Source of the DNA: Arcuatula senhousia
Taxonomy: Eukaryota > Mollusca > Bivalvia > Mytilida > Mytilidae
Length of the DNA: 64,000 bases
Direction of reading: 5' to 3'
Assembly: GCA_963971305.1 (NCBI GenBank)
Contig: OZ020303.1
Coordinates: 20,519,184 to 20,583,183, forward strand
Positions 38,401 to 49,254 of the stretch are shown piece after piece. Each line of letters opens with the position of its first letter. Position 1 is the stretch's first letter. A model generated the notes under the pieces. That model was not told the DNA's origin and searched no databases. It was given only the letters and a program-made list of their open reading frames with translations. Made by a program: the position numbers and the translations under genes.

Positions 38401-41400
38401 AAAGACAATAGAGACCTGCTGACACTCAAGAAAGGGGCCTATTGTATACTGAATAAAGGAGCTAATAAAGATATGTATGGTGTGGTAAGTAATTTAAGTT
38501 TATACACTTAAAAAGGTGTGTGTTTGTTAGGTTTTAATGCTCTTTTGGATGCATCTGGGCAGTATTTAATGGTGGGAACCTAGAGAAAACCACCAACTTT
38601 GGGCAGGTAACTGACTACTTAAAAAGACCTTTTAAAAAGTCATTTTGCAAAGGTTTAAAAATCTTATCTTAACCTTGTGTAAAATTGAAACTTAATTCAA
38701 ATAGAAATGTCATGTGACAAATATAAAATGTATCTGTTTTAGAAGTATAAGGACATTAGGCACTGCCATATAAAATTTCAAGAATGTTTGTTATTTTAAA
38801 ATTCAACCTTACTTGAAGTCTATAAATTCTTAAAAAGCCATCAATCAGTTTTCCATCTTGGCACTTACAGCAATTAATTCACATGCAATTAACAAGCAAG
38901 AAATGTTCATTGTATTATTGTTCTCGCTGTCAAAGTTGTATTGAGACTACATGTATATTGATATCATTTAGATCAAGGTTTTTAGCAATAAAAGTACCTT
39001 TCCTTTGCTTTGTTTCATTTCATTTCTATATATAATGTGATTTTGTGTCATGCATATACATGTATCCATATCTCTTCACATTTAGCTTGAATTTAATGAA
39101 CATCATAGTTACTTTTATCTACAGATTGAAGGTTTTGATGAAGATAATGCTAGGGTGATGGTCAAGTTGACAGTATCTGGTAAAATAGTAACACAGAGTC
39201 AGTATTCCATTATATTGGTGGATAAAGAAGAGTATAAGAAGAATTCCAAAATTATCAGTAAGTGGTTTTATGAATGAAGATGTAGAAATCAAAATTACAA
39301 AAAAGTTCCAGAAAGTAAATTTGTTTTATGCCTTCCACACATTTTGCTATTGCAGACCCATCAGAGGCATTCTAGCCAAAGTTTTAAAATGCCAAACAAC
39401 AAATGAATATGAGGAGCATAGAATAAAACCCACGAAAATAATTAACACTTTGGGACTACAATATACATGTACAATGAAATTACATGTAGTTTTAAAAACA
39501 ATGAAGGAGTACTGTTCTTAGAAATAATCTTCCATAAAAAACATAGTTTAATTTATGCTTTACCTAAATATAGACATGATTGAAAGGTTAAATTTTCTCA
39601 TATCTTTTCATTACTTTACAGACAAGGCTAAAGTTGACAAATACAAGGAGGAGGAGGAGAGGAAAAGTCACAAGGAGAGAAAACGAGAAAAGCACCACAA
39701 ATCTAAAACAGACAGACATAGAGAGAGGGATGATTCTGAGGACGATAAATACTCATCTAGAAATAAGGATAGAGATGACATTGATGATAGAAGACAAAAT
39801 GGGACAGATAGCAGAAAAAGAAAACATGATAGGTTAGTATAAATATGTCTGTTGTTTCATTTCAAATATTTTATTGAATAATCAAAAGAATGGAACAACA
39901 AGGAAAGCCTATAAGGATCCTCTCCTATAAGTTTGTTGTTAGCCACAACATTATCTTGATTAAATTAAAAAAACTATTAGTATTTCAATTTGATTCACCA
40001 TATTTGGGAAAACATCTCATTGACCCAATCATCTGTGAAAAAAAGGGGGATAATTTTATGTATTCTCCTCATTGCCAACTTGCTTGGGAGTTATAGGAAG
40101 TACCCTATCTATTTCATGACCACATATTTTGTAAGCACATCTTATAAACTGCATGGTGGAAATTGATGAAGCTTGATATTGCATGAAGTATCATATTTAG
40201 ATATGCATCAAGAAATTTTGTCGTTGTCAGGGGGAGAATATCAGCTTAAGATTCTTTTGTTTGAAATAATAAATTATACAAGGTATCCTCAGTGATCTTT
40301 TTGGCAGTTTTTGTTATAAAACATTGCCTCAGTTTTTTTTTCTAACATTGCAGAATCTTAATCATACTAAAAATATGTATAGAGTTGAATGGTTAACTAA
40401 TTGTTTGATTTTTATTTGGTATAATTTGAGTACATTTTGTAGATTGGAAGATAACACAAATAAAACAACCAGCCATCAAAATGGTCATTCTCGATCTGAT
40501 TCCTTATGGATACGGCCACAAATAAGAGTGAGAGTCGTCAGTGAAGACTACAAGAAAGGAAGATATTATAACACTAAGGTATTTAGCAACTTTCTGCTTT
40601 TCTCAAATTTCTTTTGAAGAATTAGGTTCTTACGTTCTTGGAAAAGACCAGCTGATCTTTCACAAGTGATAGAATATGCCATTTCCGAGATAGGACGGAA
40701 TGGCTAGTTTTCCCAGGGGTGATTCTTTTATTAGAATTTTTTTAAAGCATGTCAACTTCTGGTGCACGAATGAGCAAAGGGTAAAAATAAATATGTTTTG
40801 TTATTTATTAAGGATGGAATCTGAGATTTTAGAAATTTTTTCTACACAAGTAAGAAAACTTGTCCAATTTATTGAAGTATTTACCGTTTACAGAAATATT
40901 ATTGTTCTCATAATTCCACAGACGCTTTTGCCTAAGCTTATGGGGCAGCAAACCAGTTTGCTTCAAAAACTGGTAAAGTCATGTGATAAATTCTATCTAA
41001 TTGAGGGATTTTTCCAGAAAAGCAATGAACTAGAAAATTGTGTATTGTTCAGTCTTTTTGCGAGTGGAGCTCAGTGGAATGAGCCAAAAGACCCTAAAAA
41101 TTCTATCACGAGTGAAAGATCATTGCTGGTTTTCCAAGAGCGTGTGTAAGTACCTATTTCTTCCGTAAGAATTAAATTTTTATATTCTGAAACCTTGGGT
41201 GGCTTCATTCTCAAAACCAAAAGTTTTAAATAACTTTGCATTTTATTGGTCAACATCATAGATCAATATCAGTACATGTTGTACCAGCGGTTATTATTGG
41301 TTAATTGGCCAGTGTGAGATTGCTGCAAGTGCTCGCATCTCAACCTGGTCATCTCACACTGAAAAGAGTTATTTACGGAAGAATAACTCTCTGTTTACTT

Positions 41401-44400
41401 GCATACTTGCAACTTTAAGGTCTTGTTTATAAATGGACAACCTGTACAAAGACCCCAACATGTACATCAGTCACCTATATTTATAATAAAGACTCATTTA
41501 GTAATTTGAAATCTCACTACATATATGACTTATTATGAACATTTAAATTCAAAGGCACAAAACAGTACATCTATTACATTAATTACAGTTAGGCTCTCTA
41601 CAAAAAATTCTTGCAAGTTACCAATTGCTATTTATATAAATTGGATAAAACCAAAATGTTACATGTATTGCAATAGCAAAAGAAATCTAACCAATTTGAT
41701 CATACCTTGGAATACAGTTATGGCTTAATGATAAAAAATACAAATCCTACTGACTGATGGGTATTTATAGTCGCGACTAGGGGAAAGCCCCTCTGCGTCG
41801 ACTTATACCTCTACAGGTATAGACTCGCTATGTGCCATGGGTCGTCCAGCCCATGACACACCACCGCCAGTGTTAGCTGCTCCAGAGTATCCTTTGTTAT
41901 CGCTGGAGCAGGGCCCGTCTTCCACCACGGGGAGGTACTGGTCGGAATTCTGGAAGACTACAAATCCTATCATTCAAAGTAGCTTTTATAAGAGGGATTA
42001 CAGGGTGTGTTATGGTTAGATTGTCTATTACTATTATTTTTTGTATTTGTAGGTTGATGTTATAGATGTTTTATCACCTAATAATTGTGTCTGTAGAACT
42101 GATGATGGCAAAGTTTTGGAAGGTAAGAATCTACATTAGCATACAAGAAGAGTGGAAAAGCTATTCTTCACCATATAATATCAACAATTAAAATCAGAAA
42201 ACAAATTTAAATGACAAAATCTTTTAATTTCAATAAGAAAGAACTGTTGACTGTCTATTTATATTTATTCATTCACCTATTGAGAATTAAATTGAAAGGA
42301 AGATTTCATATTAGAATTTTTAGTTTTTGATAACCTTAGTTTAAATTGATAGACGGATGAACGAAATAAAAAACTTTCTTTCCTCCTTCATCTCAGGAAT
42401 ATCCTTAAAAAAGGTATCTAGGCAGTTTAGAAGAAGTTGACATGTCTACCTAAATATTTGCTTTCTACAAATAAAATGAATGCTGTGAAGGTATTTGTTT
42501 TTATTGGCTACCAATTTTCATAGTTTTGATTCTCAAAGGATAAGAAAATTTGCATTGATTTTTGTATATAATTTGTTAAATTAGGAGTTTATGAATCATT
42601 GAATATGCATTTCCATCAGAATGCATGAAAAATTGATATCCACAAATTTAAATACTTTAATGGTAATAAACAAAATAATTTTGTAATAGTATTGAAAATA
42701 ATTTCCAATGTTTGTTACATTTTAGGTTTATCACAGTCAGATCTTGAGACATTGGTACCAAAAGAAGAAAATGCTCATGTTGTAGTTGTATTTGGAAAAT
42801 ACAAAAACCAGGTATAAAATTCTTGTGTATTTCTTATTAGGCCATATAAAATTAATTCTCTGGTTCTCAGACACCGCCGACCCTCCAAAAATGGGGCCGC
42901 TGGCGCAATTTTATTGCCGATCCGGAAAAAAACGCCGCCGACCCGTATTTGTCTTCCCAAAATAAAATTTTCAAATTTGCCGCCAAATTGAAGTCAAGCG
43001 TCTAGTGACCCGGATCAAAACGTTTGGAAGCATTGTTTACTTTGAAAAACATGGCTGCCGATTGGCAGTGTTCAACAAATAGATTGTTTCAATTTGAAAC
43101 AAGTTAAATTATGGTTAAATGAACCATACACCCTATATGGCAATGACTGTGAGAAACTTTGCAATTTGATCCTGAGTGGAGAATTGAATTGAATACTAAA
43201 CATGAAGTGGGATATGGATGGAAAGAAGGATTTAAAAGTCGATGTTGGTGACTGTAACAAGACCACAGAGAATGAAAAAAATAATTTATTCTCTCAGATT
43301 ACCTAAGTTATAGACTATTTAGGACTCATTTTTAAGAGATTAATTGGAAAGTTACGATGTATTCCTGCAACCAAGTGATCTTATGACAAAAGAGAAGTCT
43401 GCATTTGCCGTTTTGATTGCTGTCCATGAAAAGATGAAACTGTCTGCCATAAAGGACTAATTGACAAGTTTATTTACTGACAGTCTTCAACTCTTGATGA
43501 ATGTGAAGAAGAATTTAGTCTTGATGCTGTTTACACTTTTGACAAAAACTTTTTATCAACAGACAGACTCTTGGATAAATGTCACAGACCAAAACTCTAC
43601 TCAAGTATTGATTTGACAAATTGGTGCAATCTAAATGCCTTTTATGGAAACTCCAAGATGGAAATCCATTCATACACATGTACCAGACTAGATGATTGTG
43701 CAGTTACCTGTTGTACCATCCAAGATAAATGATTTTATAAAATAATAAAGCATGTATTTTCATATTTTTATTTATTTCAATGCATATTTTTAGATAATAA
43801 AAAACAAGCATAAATACACATACAATATCATAAATACAATACATACATGTATATGCATAAAAACAAACGATCCACTTCTTATTTTCAGACACATTGAAAA
43901 ATAAAATTTAAACCAAAAATCCCTACCCTCATTTGAAAAACCAATAAAAAAATAAAATAAAACCCCTACCTACCTACCCATTTTTTTAAAACCAACTGTC
44001 TGAGAACCAGAGAATTAATTTTACATGGCCTTATGTAAATTCCTATTATATTTTTATGTATTTATGAATTACCCAGTGCTTATAAATTCAACTACACAAG
44101 AGTGGTGTTAGCAACATTAAGCAAGCAATTCTGTTCAAAAAAGGGTTAGGGGCCACTCAAACTTTAAGTAAGGTACCATGTTTGCTTCACAACAAAGGCT
44201 TGTGACCTTAAGTTAATTACAGCAATAAAAGTGCTTTTCCCTTAGTTTGTCCTTTAATTTATAGTTGTGTCCTGCATATTGACTACTCAATATCTCTCTC
44301 TTTTCTTTCCAAAAGTGCATCGGATGATCTCTGTATCAACTAAATTGTTACAAATAAGATAGCTGTAATGTTTCATCTTACAGACTAACTATCATAAATT

Positions 44401-44798
44401 ACAATATAAAATATGTTTAAATATTTTTGTTGACACTAGTGAAAACAAGCCAAACATCTTTGGTACATAGAAATATTCTTAAAAAAACAAAACAAATGAA
44501 AGCATAAATTTACATACAAGATGAACCAAATTTTGAAAATATCAGAAAACAGTGATTTCAGTGAGAATTCATAATATTCAAAGTATACTTAAATGTCTAC
44601 TTTTATTTTCTTTTGTGAAGAAATTTATAATGTAATCTATTTTTCTATATGTTTCAGCTTGCCAGGATTTTGAAAAGAGACAAATCTAAATATGTTGCCA
44701 CTTTACAGTTATTGAGAGACAGGGATGAAGTTATCAAATTAGACTTTGATCAAATTTGTGAATATTCTGGTAATATAGACGACGAATATGATTATTGA
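26481..44798 (+). CDS. GPKOW: GPKOW, G-patch domain and KOW motifs protein (spliceosome)
   Basis: Eleven coding exons, all GT-AG with matching phases: 26481-26647, 28067-28173, 28504-28643, 36039-36142, 38295-38484, 39125-39257, 39622-39832, 40443-40578, 42053-42122, 42726-42811 and 44658-44798 (1485 nt, 494 residues). The N-terminus has the family's ISFGF motif (residues 13-17). YVIPLI and LNIPLL repeats follow, then a G-patch at about 152-192 ([26 protein letters not shown]), KOW1 at about 222-250 ([10 protein letters not shown]), a Lys/Arg/Asp/Glu/Ser-rich linker at 285-350, the conserved [19 protein letters not shown] and [20 protein letters not shown] block (about 375-420), and KOW2 at about 436-460. 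Human GPKOW has the same order and a similar length. The protein is a nuclear RNA-binding factor; in other animals the G-patch engages the helicase DHX16 during spliceosome activation. Introns 1, 3, 4, 8 and 10 carry large repeats. Confidence 0.95.
26662..27862. mobile_element. Outer inverted-repeat element in GPKOW intron 1
   Basis: TATCTACCATAGATCATCAG at the left corresponds to the reverse complement of the right end (TATCTACATGATCAGG). Both continue GTTGGG(A/T)AGTATGCCC and then 'gggtattatcctt'. It encloses the TTAA element at 26954-27498. Confidence 0.65.
26954..27498. mobile_element. 545-bp palindromic element flanked by TTAA
   Basis: TTAAGGTTCATCTGTACCTT at the left is mirrored at 27476-27498. 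The arms stay complementary, with divergence, through a second strong block (TAGCTGGACCTAGATAT at about 27055, mirrored near 27382). TTAA at both ends matches piggyBac-type or Sola3-type target duplication. No transposase is present. Confidence 0.75.
28714..31396 (-). mobile_element. LINE, 5'-truncated, with long intact RT frame, in GPKOW intron 3
   Basis: The open frame runs from 31396 to 29168; the first Met at 31312 gives 714 residues, with in-frame LINE linker sequence upstream, so truncation is at about 31396. RT motifs in order are [47 protein letters not shown] and [12 protein letters not shown]. The C-terminus carries a Cys/His module ([20 protein letters not shown]), as in many LINEs. 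The endonuclease is missing. The 3' end, near 28714, reads on the plus strand as 'tttcatttcaaatatttta' and recurs at 39856. With no break in the RT frame, the copy should be recent. It is antisense to GPKOW. Confidence 0.9.
31440..32115. repeat. Tandem array of about 145-bp units ending in a hairpin
   Basis: Four to five units share GACCTTAACCAA, 'cattcatgcataaaatatag', GGTCACAGTGACCT and 'catctagtggtgaaatatca'. The array ends GACTGACAGACAAGG and then CCACATACGTGG (a palindrome) and 'gggccataaaa'. This is the same right-end layout as the other hairpin elements. Its left end is lost at the LINE boundary. Confidence 0.85.
32251..33205 (-). mobile_element. Hairpin-ended element, copy 2 (inverted relative to 12190-13450)
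   Basis: It starts with the hairpin TTATACGACCGCAA...TGCGATCGTATAA (32251-32283), then a (TCG/TTG)n microsatellite (32293-32342), then internal units matching copy 1 in reverse, ending at the CATGCTGCGCTCGGCGTAGC end. A second, solo end of the same family follows at about 33300-33450. Confidence 0.85.
33466..35914. mobile_element. 2.45-kb palindromic element flanked by TTAA
   Basis: TTAA at 33466-33469 and 35911-35914 brackets termini GAGCCTGTTCATGAGAAAAC and its inverse. The two arms (about 33470-34600 and 34790-35910) are complementary nearly throughout, with a few indels, around a loop of roughly 190 bp. Matching blocks include 'gatggccgccctacaggcct', 'gccacagccccggaaaacaa' and 'ttggggattaagggtgaaag'. 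TTAA flanks suggest piggyBac or Sola3. No transposase frame is visible. It lies in GPKOW intron 3 just upstream of the G-patch exon. Confidence 0.9.
36905..38010. mobile_element. Middle element of the nest (TGTCGCCTGCA ends)
   Basis: The left end has the hairpin TGTCGCCTGCAACCTGTTGC...GCGACAT. The right end near 37973-37990 reads CGCAGGCGAGAT, an imperfect inverse. Internal tandem units ('gttttccaggcaactatatg', 'gatatttggtatgtagcttc') occur twice. The third unit is split by the innermost insertion. Confidence 0.65.
37247..37907. mobile_element. Innermost element of the nest
   Basis: ATAAGCTCCCGC (37267-37278) is exactly mirrored at 37896-37907. In the host repeat the uninterrupted unit reads AGTACTATAAGGTGTAA; here it is split after AGTACTA and resumes as TATAAGGTGTAAGG, so the insertion point is close to a TA. 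The 140-residue minus-strand frame inside resembles nothing recognisable and is not called. Confidence 0.7.
39856..39935 (-). mobile_element. 3'-end fragment of the same LINE family as 28714-31396
   Basis: 'tttcatttcaaatatttta' through 'gcctataaggatcctctcct' matches the 3' end at 28714-28790. Only about 80 bp remain, a severely truncated insertion in GPKOW intron 7. Confidence 0.75.
41750..41958. mobile_element. 209-bp GC-rich retroposon with perfect 11-bp target duplication
   Basis: TACAAATCCTA occurs at 41739-41749 and again at 41959-41969. The enclosed sequence is GC-rich and full of stems: TAGTCGCGACTA, GGGGAAAGCCCC, TACCTCTACAGGTA, a GGGTCGTCCAGCCC stem, and GCTCCAG...CTGGAGC. Length, target duplication and structure suit a SINE or a retroposed structured RNA. 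No tRNA A/B boxes, 5S-like core or tail were found. GPKOW intron 8. Confidence 0.7.
42840..44030. mobile_element. Harbinger-like non-autonomous element in GPKOW intron 10
   Basis: GGCCATATAAAATTAATTCT at the left is mirrored at the right (GGCCATGTAAAATTAATTCT); about 33 bp pair in total, up to TGGTTCTCAGACA. TTA lies outside both ends (42837-42839 and 44031-44033), as expected for PIF/Harbinger. The interior holds a decayed coding segment. Confidence 0.75.
43484..43732 (+). pseudogene. Decayed coding fragment inside the Harbinger-like element
   Basis: An 83-codon frame without a start reads [19 protein letters not shown], then [20 protein letters not shown] and [14 protein letters not shown], ending at TGA. 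Upstream, other frames read [35 protein letters not shown] and [20 protein letters not shown] between stops, so a longer protein seems to have decayed. It shows no DDE transposase motif. It could be a captured host gene or an accessory transposon protein. Confidence 0.5.
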
Positions 44799-44835
44799 CA
44801 AAATGTGTTTTTATATTTATAAATATGACTTTTTA

Positions 44836-44841
44836 AATAAA
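44836..44841 (+). terminator. GPKOW polyadenylation signal
   Basis: AATAAA lies 38 bases after the GPKOW stop codon and is the only canonical signal close downstream. Confidence 0.7.
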
Positions 44842-45209
44842 ATTACAACATGTTTTTTGTAAATGTGCTACCAATGTTTTTCTTATTATCAGATCAAGAT
44901 GCTTTTTTAAACACACACAAAGCATTTAAAGGCAGAGTATCAAAAAAAAAAATTAATTCTGGTGGTCCTGGTTATAGATTTGACTTGCATACATGTGGTA
45001 TTGTCATGATGTGGCACCTCATTTTCTTTGAAAAGACCTAAGTTCTTGACTTGTGCCTTTGTTCTAATACTTGTAGACAATAACTATTTGTTGAATGTTT
45101 TACAAAATGCAACAATCAATGTAAAAACAAAGACACAACAACCAATTTTCGCCCACTGTTTATTAGGTTGACATGTTTCGCCCAAAGATGGGCGCCATTA
45201 GGACAGAGT

Positions 45210-45726
45210 AGAGGAATGATATTGATCAGTGGATACATCTTTAAAAGTAAAAAGCATCAAGAACAAAATAAGGTCACCATGACCTACATTTTTGGCATTA
45301 ATGACTTAGGTGAAAGTTTTGATTAAAGTTCATATCTCAGCAACTGTAAGTGATAGAGGGATGATATTGGGTCAGTGGGTACATCCTTGATAGTAACCAG
45401 CATCCGTACCAAAATTTGGTTACCTTGACCTACATTTTTCGCACAAAAGACTTGGGTCAAAGTTTTGGTTTAGGTCCATATCTCAGCAACTGCAAGTGGT
45501 AAAGGAATGATAATGAGTCAGTGTGTACATCTTGATTAGTAATTATCAAATGTATCAAAATTAGTTCACCTTGACCTACATTTTTGGCTTGAATGACTAG
45601 GGTTAAAGTTTTTGTCAAGGTCCATATCTGAGTAACTGCAAGTGTTAGAGGAATGATATTCAGTAAGTGGGTATATCTTGGATAGTAACCAACATCAGTT
45701 CCTGCTTTATGTCACCTTGACATACA
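45210..45726. repeat. Tandem array of about 150-bp units
   Basis: Units share 'tatctcagcaactg(c/t)aag', GGAATGATATT, 'gtacatc(c)ttga(t)agta' and CCTTGACCTACATTTTT. Four diverged units are present. The first contains a perfect AGGTCACCATGACCT (45271-45285). Confidence 0.8.
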
Positions 45727-46002
45727 CAGGGTTCCCATGCCATCCTTGAATTCAAGGAAACCTGGAAAAGTCCTTGAATTTCATTTCAATGTTAAAATCC
45801 TTGAATTTTATCAAATATCCTTGAAAAACCCTGGAATTTTGTAATATGCAGATTTGTTGACCATTTGATAAAACAAGGCCGAAAAATATTGAATTTTTTT
45901 AATTTTTGCAGACTATTTTAATCTTTGAAAATGACCTCAATACCCTTGAATAGTCCTTGAAAAACCCTTGAATTTTGTGTCCAAAAAATAGTGGGAACCC
46001 TG
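45727..46002. mobile_element. 276-bp MITE with CAGGGTTCCCA ends
   Basis: CAGGGTTCCCA (45727-45737) is exactly mirrored at 45992-46002. The interior repeats 'ccttgaatttt' in several copies. It interrupts the end of the preceding tandem array; hAT-like ends. Confidence 0.8.
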
Positions 46003-46023
46003 CATGATACATCTTAATAAGGG

Positions 46024-47235
46024 GATTAGCTGTCGTGTGTGACAGCTAAATTTCTTTATTATACCTGTGTCTGCATATATGGCCTTCCATCTCACATGAT
46101 GGATTTTGATGTAGAATTTTATTGCTTCTCAGATATCATTCAGGGGAGATAATTGGACTTAAATTATTTATAGTGTTCAATGGTAGACCTTGTAAGCATA
46201 ATTTCTCCTAAACCACCTAATGGATTCTGATTTAACTTTACATGAAAATATGGAGATACGCTTAAAGAAATTTCATTGCTCTCCAATACAATTAAGTTTG
46301 GCAAAATTGAGTAGGGGTATCCTGCTGTGAGCTTGCTTACAGTATTCCTCACACACATTCCTTGATCATCATGGTAAACTTTTATACAAAATAGGTCGAA
46401 AGAAATGGTAAAGTTTTGTTTAACAGGTGGTTAAGTAGGTAGGCAACATACCTGAAATCTAATCCCATGATATAAGACTCAATGCTGATGCTGCATACCA
46501 ATATAAAATTTAACTTTGTTTTTGCCTGCAAAAACAATGTCTCCCCCTGTTTCCCCCCAAAAGTTCTAAGTTCAAAAGGCCATAACTCCCACAATATTTT
46601 AGAGATCAAGATGTCCTGCTAATATGCAAAACTACATATGGTATCCTTCCTATATACCAAGTTTCATCGAATTTGGTTCAGTAGTTTAAGAGGAGTTGCA
46701 CTGACAAGATGATAAATGAGGATTTGCAGCAAATTTCTGAGTTCAAAGGGCCATAACTCACACAAAAATTTGAGGATAAAAATTTCCTACTACTATGCAC
46801 AACATATGGTGTCCTTCCTATATACCAAGTTTCATTAAATTCGGTTTAGTAGTTTCAGTGGAGTTGCACAACAAAAACAGTAGTGGGGAGAGACATAATA
46901 ATGAGATGTTGAAAAAGTATATGCAACACAACCCAGTAATCCTCAATGATAAACAACCAGGAGGCATCAATGTGACCAGTGGTTGCTGCTTACCATTGTT
47001 AAGTTGGCCCTAGATTATAAATTGAATGCCAGATTCAAAACAAATATAGCAATACATTGCGAAAAGAAAGATCCTCTTCCTGACATTAAACAACTTCCAA
47101 ACATCAAAAGGCTGTGATAAGTAGTTGCTAAGAAAACAGTCACTGAGATATTCTACCACCAACCATCAAATCAGGGTAAAAAAGAAGGTGGATTGCCACT
47201 TATGTTGACCCTGCACAATAAATTTAAATCTATTT
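46024..47235. repeat. Tandem repeats with a TAGCTGTC hairpin at one end
   Basis: A perfect hairpin TAGCTGTCGTGTGTGACAGC (about 46027-46048) is followed by degenerate units. The clearest pair (about 46550-46720 and 46735-46890) shares 'tccttcctatataccaagtt' and 'gtagttt(a/c)ag(a/t)ggagttgca'. It is probably another hairpin-ended element. Confidence 0.55.
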
Positions 47236-47304
47236 GCCTTGCATCAGCTGAGAAAATGTGAACAAAAATCAATATGCTTTCTTAAAGAGAAGAAAGAGGA
47301 TAAA

Positions 47305-47835
47305 ATCATTATTGTACCCCTCCCTCGCTTGAAAAGTATGGGGTATATAGTGATGGGGTTGTCTGTCCTTCCGTTACACCTGGGGGAACTGAGCTCATTG
47401 ACCACAAAGGGATACCCATCTCTTATTCATAACTCCTCCTAAACACCCTTAATGGATTTTCATGAAACTTTTACACAATTTGAGTGACTGACTTAATGCA
47501 GATGTGAACCTTCTATTTCAAAATTGGATCAAAATGATTTTTGAGGTTTCCCAAAGCAAAACATGGACTTGGCCATTTGACTACAAGGTGTATCCATCAT
47601 TTATCCACAACTCCTTCTAAACCCCTCAATGGATTTCAAAATTTTAAACAATCTTTGCGACATTGTAGATGTGCACCTCCTATTCTAAAATTTTAAGAGA
47701 ATGACTTTTAGCGTTTCCCCTAGCAAAACATGAACTTAGCTATTTGAGGTTAAGGCCTAAACCCCCAAACAGAATCTCATAAAACATTCACACAATCTGT
47801 TACATGATGTAGATGTGCACTTATTTTTTTTTTTC
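47305..47835 (-). mobile_element. Second copy of the ATACCCCCCAC element, inverted
   Basis: It starts GTACCCCTCCCTCGCTTG, then 'atggggtatatagtgat', a CTGTCCTTCCGTTACAC remnant of the microsatellite and three diverged units ('atcttatt', 'aactcctcctaaac', 'ggattttcatgaaactttta'), each matching the reverse complement of 60673-61425. It sits between the convergent GPKOW and IHO1-like genes. Confidence 0.75.
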
Positions 47836-48274
47836 TTTTCTGATTGATATTTTGGGATGTTGGGTATTCATTTGTGACCCGTTGCTCATAGTTTTTCTAG
47901 TTTAAATACTGCAAATGAATAATTGACTCTAATTGTACATCAATAACTGGATGCATATCTAACAAATTATATTGTGATCCTCTAAAAAAATAACAAAAAA
48001 CACACACTCACACACAAACTGGTAACATAGTGTTTATTTTTTCAAACCTTCAAATTAAAGAAAACAGTAACAATACATAACATATCACAGAATATTGGAT
48101 CATACTTTTAATTTCAACTTTATAGTCTTAAGATAAAGTTTTAAATAAAGACATACGGCAGTGCCATTTTGTCAAACAGTTAAATACTTGTTTTGAAAAA
48201 ACGTATTTACAATGGGTTTGACTTATAACAAATTGTCAACAGAAATGTAAAAAAAAATATTTACAATTTCTGCA

Positions 48275-48505
48275 TGTTCTGCGGTTTTATTATATTTTCA
48301 AGGAAGGGGATTGTGTGCCAATTTTGAGGTTTTTGTCGGTGGCAAACAACCACAAAAATAAGACCCCATCGAAGTGTACATTTTTTTTATATTTGTTCCT
48401 TTAATGAATATGTGCAAAAACTACGAAATATGAATTCCAACAAAATGTCTTTTTGGGGAAAACCAGGAAAATTGATCCCCATGAAAGTAAATTAATTCTC
48501 AATAT
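48275..48505. mobile_element. Diverged relative of the 9842-10126 MITE
   Basis: The order of 'ttttattatattttc', 'ccaattttgaggtttttgtc', 'accacaaaaataagacccca' and 'gatccccatgaaagtaaatt' follows the 9842 element with much decay. Confidence 0.4.
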
Positions 48506-49254
48506 CAAAATCACCTTATTAAAAATGAAGTTATACAACACTCTACCTCAAATTTTTTTTTATATTGATGCACTAAATAATTGCACTTACAATAAGACTT
48601 TTTATTCCTTTGCAAATATTAGTAAAATCTAAAACTAAATCTTGTTAAAAAAAGTTGAAATAAAAAAAAAAAGTTAACAATAAATACAAAATTTAACATA
48701 ACACTTCGTAACAATTTATCACAGATAATAGCTTCAGTACATGACTATAATCACAATTATAAAATAAGAAACAAAAAAGTTCCTCTAGAAAAGCTGTCAT
48801 GGCCACTCATAAAATGCACTCTTTATATACAAATAATTTTTCAAATCGGACATTTTTAAGAGTAAATTTAAACAAACAGCAATTACAATTCTAAAGCCTT
48901 GAACAGGAGCTTCCTGAAAACTGTGGAAAGGTAATTAAATTATAAAACCTTTTTAGGTTAGACAGATGCAGAATTTGAGATTTAGAAATTCAAGTCCAAT
49001 AAGATATCTTGTACAAAGGGAATGCTTAACTTATAGCAAACAACAAAATGATATCCTAGGTTTAGGAATAATAAACATAAGGCACATCTAATAACGTAAA
49101 AATGACCACTTATTGTTCAAAAGATTATTCTAATAAGCAGTAAATCTTTTGTATACATGAATTCAATTCATTTGATAAAGATTCATACAATACATTTGAA
49201 CACAGGAAATATTGCAGCTATAACAACAATGTTTTTGTTTGTATCACAGTTTCA

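Noticed and set aside
41750..41790. Hammerhead-like core (CTGATGG...GAAA) in the 209-bp retroposon
   Set aside because: The conserved A after CTGATG is G, and the intervening stem and GAAAC pairing do not fit a hammerhead fold.
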